A stretch of DNA of 36,771 bases from Planctomycetaceae bacterium (GTDB lineage Bacteria; Planctomycetota; Planctomycetia; Pirellulales; Thermoguttaceae): NCBI GenBank assembly GCA_021372555.1, contig JAJFUI010000126.1, positions 1 through 36,771 of the forward strand. The letters run 5' to 3'. The notes under the pieces are model-generated. The model was not told the origin of the DNA and made no database searches. It was given only the letters and a program-made list of their open reading frames with translations. Shown here in pieces: positions 34,501 through 36,771 of the stretch. Made by a program: the position numbers and the translations under genes. How positions within the stretch are numbered: position 1 is the stretch's first letter; every line of letters starts with the position of its first letter.

Positions 34501-36771
34501 ATGCTCACCTACCACCTCACCTTCGCCGCTCCCGCCTATCTCGCACTGCTGGCGATCGTGCCCGTGCTGTGGTGGGTGAGCTTTCGCCGGCTCGCCGCGT
34601 TGGGCCCATGGCGGCGGTGGGTGGTGCTCGGGTTCCGGGGACTGCTGGCCACCCTGATCGTCCTCACACTCGCCGAAGCTCAGGTCGTCAGAACCAACGA
34701 CCGCCTCACGGTCGTTTACCTGCTCGATCAGTCCTTGAGCATTCCGGCTCCGCAACGCCGCGTGATGATGGATTTCATCAACGCCGACATCCGCGCCCAC
34801 CGCCGGGGAAAGGACCGCGTCGGCGTTGTGGTATTCGGTCGCGACGCGGCGGTCGAGATTCCGCCGTTCGATGACAACGTGCAACTCGAACAAACAATCG
34901 AGAGCATCGTTGACCCCGAATGCACCAGCCTGGCCGCCGCAATGAAGTTGGCCCAGGCGTTGTTTCCCGAAGATGCCGCCAAGCGCATCGTGATCGTCAG
35001 CGATGGCAACCAGAACCTCGGCAATGCGGCCGAGCAGGCCCAGGCGATGTCGGCTGCCGGCGTCAGCATCGACGCAGTTCCGGTGCGGTATCGCACGAGG
35101 GCAGATGTAATCGTCGAACGCGTCACCTTGCCGCCAGATATCCGCCGTGGCGAACCGTTCGACCTTCGCGTCGTCGTCACAAACACCGCTGAGCCGACGC
35201 CCCGCGATTCCGGGGCCGTGCGCGGCCGGATCGAACTCCGTGCAACGGCTGGCGGGCGGACCGATGTACTTAGCGACCAGCCTGTCGTGCTGCCGCCGGG
35301 AAAGAAGGTCTTCACGATCCGACAGAAGATCGAGGCGGCCAATTTCTACACCTATGAGGCCCGCTTCATTCCCAATCGTCCCGACGATGACGCCTTCTCG
35401 CAGAACAATCGAGCGACAGCCTTCACCCACGTCCAGGGCAAAGGTCAGGTCCTGTTGATCGAGGACTACGAGCATCCTGGCGAATTTGCACTGCTCACGG
35501 ACCGCCTCCGCCGACAAGGACTGGAGGTCGAAGTGCAACCGAGCAACCAGCTCTTTTCAACGCTCGCCGACTTGCAGCCCTACGACACCGTCTTGCTCGC
35601 CAACGTGCCGCGTGAACATTTCAGCGATGGTCAAATCGCGATGCTTGCGAGGAACACCCAGCAGATGGGCGCCGGACTGGTGATGCTCGGCGGCCCCAAC
35701 AGCTTCGGCGCCGGCGGCTGGACCAACACGGAAGTCGAGCAGGCAATGCCGGTCGATTTCCAGATCAAAAGCTTCAAGGTGGTTCCACGCGGCGCGCTGG
35801 CGATGATCATGCACGCCAGCGAGATCGCTGAAGGGAACCACTGGCAAAAGGTGATCGCCAAAAAGGCAATTGAGGCCCTGGGACCGCAGGATTATTGCGG
35901 TGTGATTCACTGGAACGGCACGTCGCAGTGGCTTTGGTCAGCAGGGCTGCTCGCCGTCGGCCCCAACCGGGACCAGATGATGGCCCGGCTCGACCGCATG
36001 ACGCCCGGCGATATGCCCGACTTCGATCCTACCATGGCGTTGGCCGCGCGTGGATTCTCCCAGTTGCCGGACGCGGCTGTCAAGCACCTGATCATCATCA
36101 GCGATGGCGACCCGTCGCCGCCAAACCCCGGCACCATCACGGCGTTGAAGAAGCTCGGCGTCACCATCTCGACCGCCGCAGTCGGCGCGCATCAGGCCGC
36201 CGGCAGTTCCACCTTGTCGGCCATCTCGGCAGCCACGGGCGGAAAATACTACGTCGTCAACAACGCCAACAGCCTGCCGCGAATCTTCCAACGCGAGGCT
36301 CGACGCGTCGCGCGTCCGTTGATCTGGGACAAGCAGGCGGTGCGGCCGCAGATTAAAATGCCGTCGCACGAAATCCTCGGCGGCCTCGGCAACATCCCGC
36401 CGATCACCGGCTACGTGATGACCAACAAGAAAGAGGGCAGCCCACTGGTCGAGACGCTCCTGACCTCGCCCGAGCCGGCCAGCGACGAAAACAATACGCT
36501 GTTGGCCGGTTGGACATACGGACTCGGAAAGACGGTGGCCTTCACGAGCGACGCCGGCGCCCGCTGGACCGCCGACTGGACCAGCAAGCCGATGTACGAC
36601 AAGCTGTTCGGGCAGATGGTCCGTTGGTCCATGCGGCCGGCCGGTGGGTCAGGCAAGTTCACCGTGGCCAGCGAACTGGTCGACGGGCAGGTCCGCGTAG
36701 TCGTCAATGCCCTGGATAAGAACGACGAGTTCTTGAACTTCCTCAGCATGAACGCCACGGCCGTCGGGCCC
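34501..36771 (+). CDS. VWA-domain membrane protein with a GATase-like domain (3' end beyond the window)
   Basis: At least 757 residues, open to the window edge. Two hydrophobic segments lie at about 11-26 and 41-58. They are followed by a von Willebrand A domain with a full metal-ion site: DQSLS (Asp76, Ser78, Ser80), a Thr in CTSLAAAM, and VSDGNQN. A CARDB/BatA-like beta region follows, then GKGQVLLIEDYEHP and GLVMLGGPNSFGAGGW of the glutamine-amidotransferase-like fold, and a second VWA-like part with LIIISDGDPSPP. The layout matches large Planctomycete Bat-like membrane proteins of unknown role. A 137-base spacer separates it from the NHL gene. The start ATG at 34501 has no clear ribosome-binding site. 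Confidence 0.88.
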   Translation, partial: MLTYHLTFAAPAYLALLAIVPVLWWVSFRRLAALGPWRRWVVLGFRGLLATLIVLTLAEAQVVRTNDRLTVVYLLDQSLSIPAPQRRVMMDFINADIRAHRRGKDRVGVVVFGRDAAVEIPPFDDNVQLEQTIESIVDPECTSLAAAMKLAQALFPEDAAKRIVIVSDGNQNLGNAAEQAQAMSAAGVSIDAVPVRYRTRADVIVERVTLPPDIRRGEPFDLRVVVTNTAEPTPRDSGAVRGRIELRATAGGRTDVLSDQPVVLPPGKKVFTIRQKIEAANFYTYEARFIPNRPDDDAFSQNNRATAFTHVQGKGQVLLIEDYEHPGEFALLTDRLRRQGLEVEVQPSNQLFSTLADLQPYDTVLLANVPREHFSDGQIAMLARNTQQMGAGLVMLGGPNSFGAGGWTNTEVEQAMPVDFQIKSFKVVPRGALAMIMHASEIAEGNHWQKVIAKKAIEALGPQDYCGVIHWNGTSQWLWSAGLLAVGPNRDQMMARLDRMTPGDMPDFDPTMALAARGFSQLPDAAVKHLIIISDGDPSPPNPGTITALKKLGVTISTAAVGAHQAAGSSTLSAISAATGGKYYVVNNANSLPRIFQREARRVARPLIWDKQAVRPQIKMPSHEILGGLGNIPPITGYVMTNKKEGSPLVETLLTSPEPASDENNTLLAGWTYGLGKTVAFTSDAGARWTADWTSKPMYDKLFGQMVRWSMRPAGGSGKFTVASELVDGQVRVVVNALDKNDEFLNFLSMNATAVGP

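Noticed and set aside
34336..35538. 400-residue open frame on the - strand
   Set aside because: It is antisense to the VWA membrane protein, whose metal-site motifs are clear.

Overview
The window looks like chromosomal DNA from a GC-rich planctomycete, most likely near Pirellulales. This is inferred from protein style, not from a marker gene. The clues are a Tat-exported Gfo/Idh/MocA oxidoreductase and a Tat-type sugar isomerase, a large secreted protein of no known family, a VWA/GATase-like membrane protein, a fused Sua5-phosphatase gene, and short palindromic repeats between and inside genes. No rRNA, tRNA, transposase, integrase or CRISPR array was seen. No gene-free stretch exceeds 300 bases; the longest are 29798-30054 and 31510-31740, and neither shows a recognisable feature.

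Region 1 (about 1-15900, all + strand, genes overlapping or closely spaced) is a cell-surface polysaccharide locus. It encodes a hexapeptide acetyltransferase, a GT4 glycosyltransferase, two GT2 glycosyltransferases, a FemAB/GNAT-like protein and a second GNAT-like protein. It also has two DegT-type PLP aminotransferases (one divergent), a lipid-linked initiating sugar transferase, a methyltransferase, an exosortase-locus-type polysaccharide deacetylase and a second deacetylase-like protein. It ends in a translationally coupled cassette: acyl carrier protein, AMP-forming acyl ligase, LuxE-like acyl-protein synthetase and LuxC-like acyl reductase. The last two are the fatty-acid reductase pair of bioluminescence, here without luciferase genes. 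This cassette is the most unusual system in the window. A flippase, a polymerase and an exosortase are not present and may lie upstream.

Region 2 (15900-25567, + strand) holds an Nramp metal transporter flanked by two copies of a short palindromic repeat, and a UspA protein. These are followed by a cytochrome bd-like subunit I fused to a c-type cytochrome domain, with a coupled membrane partner, and then an RND adaptor and pump. The bd partner carries an in-frame inverted-repeat element, and the RND pump and one DegT enzyme also have unusual in-frame insertions.

Region 3 (25635-33305, - strand) holds a 915-residue secreted protein of unknown function, the Tat-exported Gfo/Idh/MocA oxidoreductase, a Tat-type xylose-isomerase-like TIM-barrel protein, and an uncharacterised 189-residue protein. 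It ends with rpiB, coupled to a gene that fuses threonylcarbamoyl-AMP synthase to a YwlE-like arginine/tyrosine phosphatase.

Region 4 (33306-36771, + strand) begins at a short divergent intergenic region. It contains an NHL-repeat lipoprotein and a large VWA-domain membrane protein cut by the window end.
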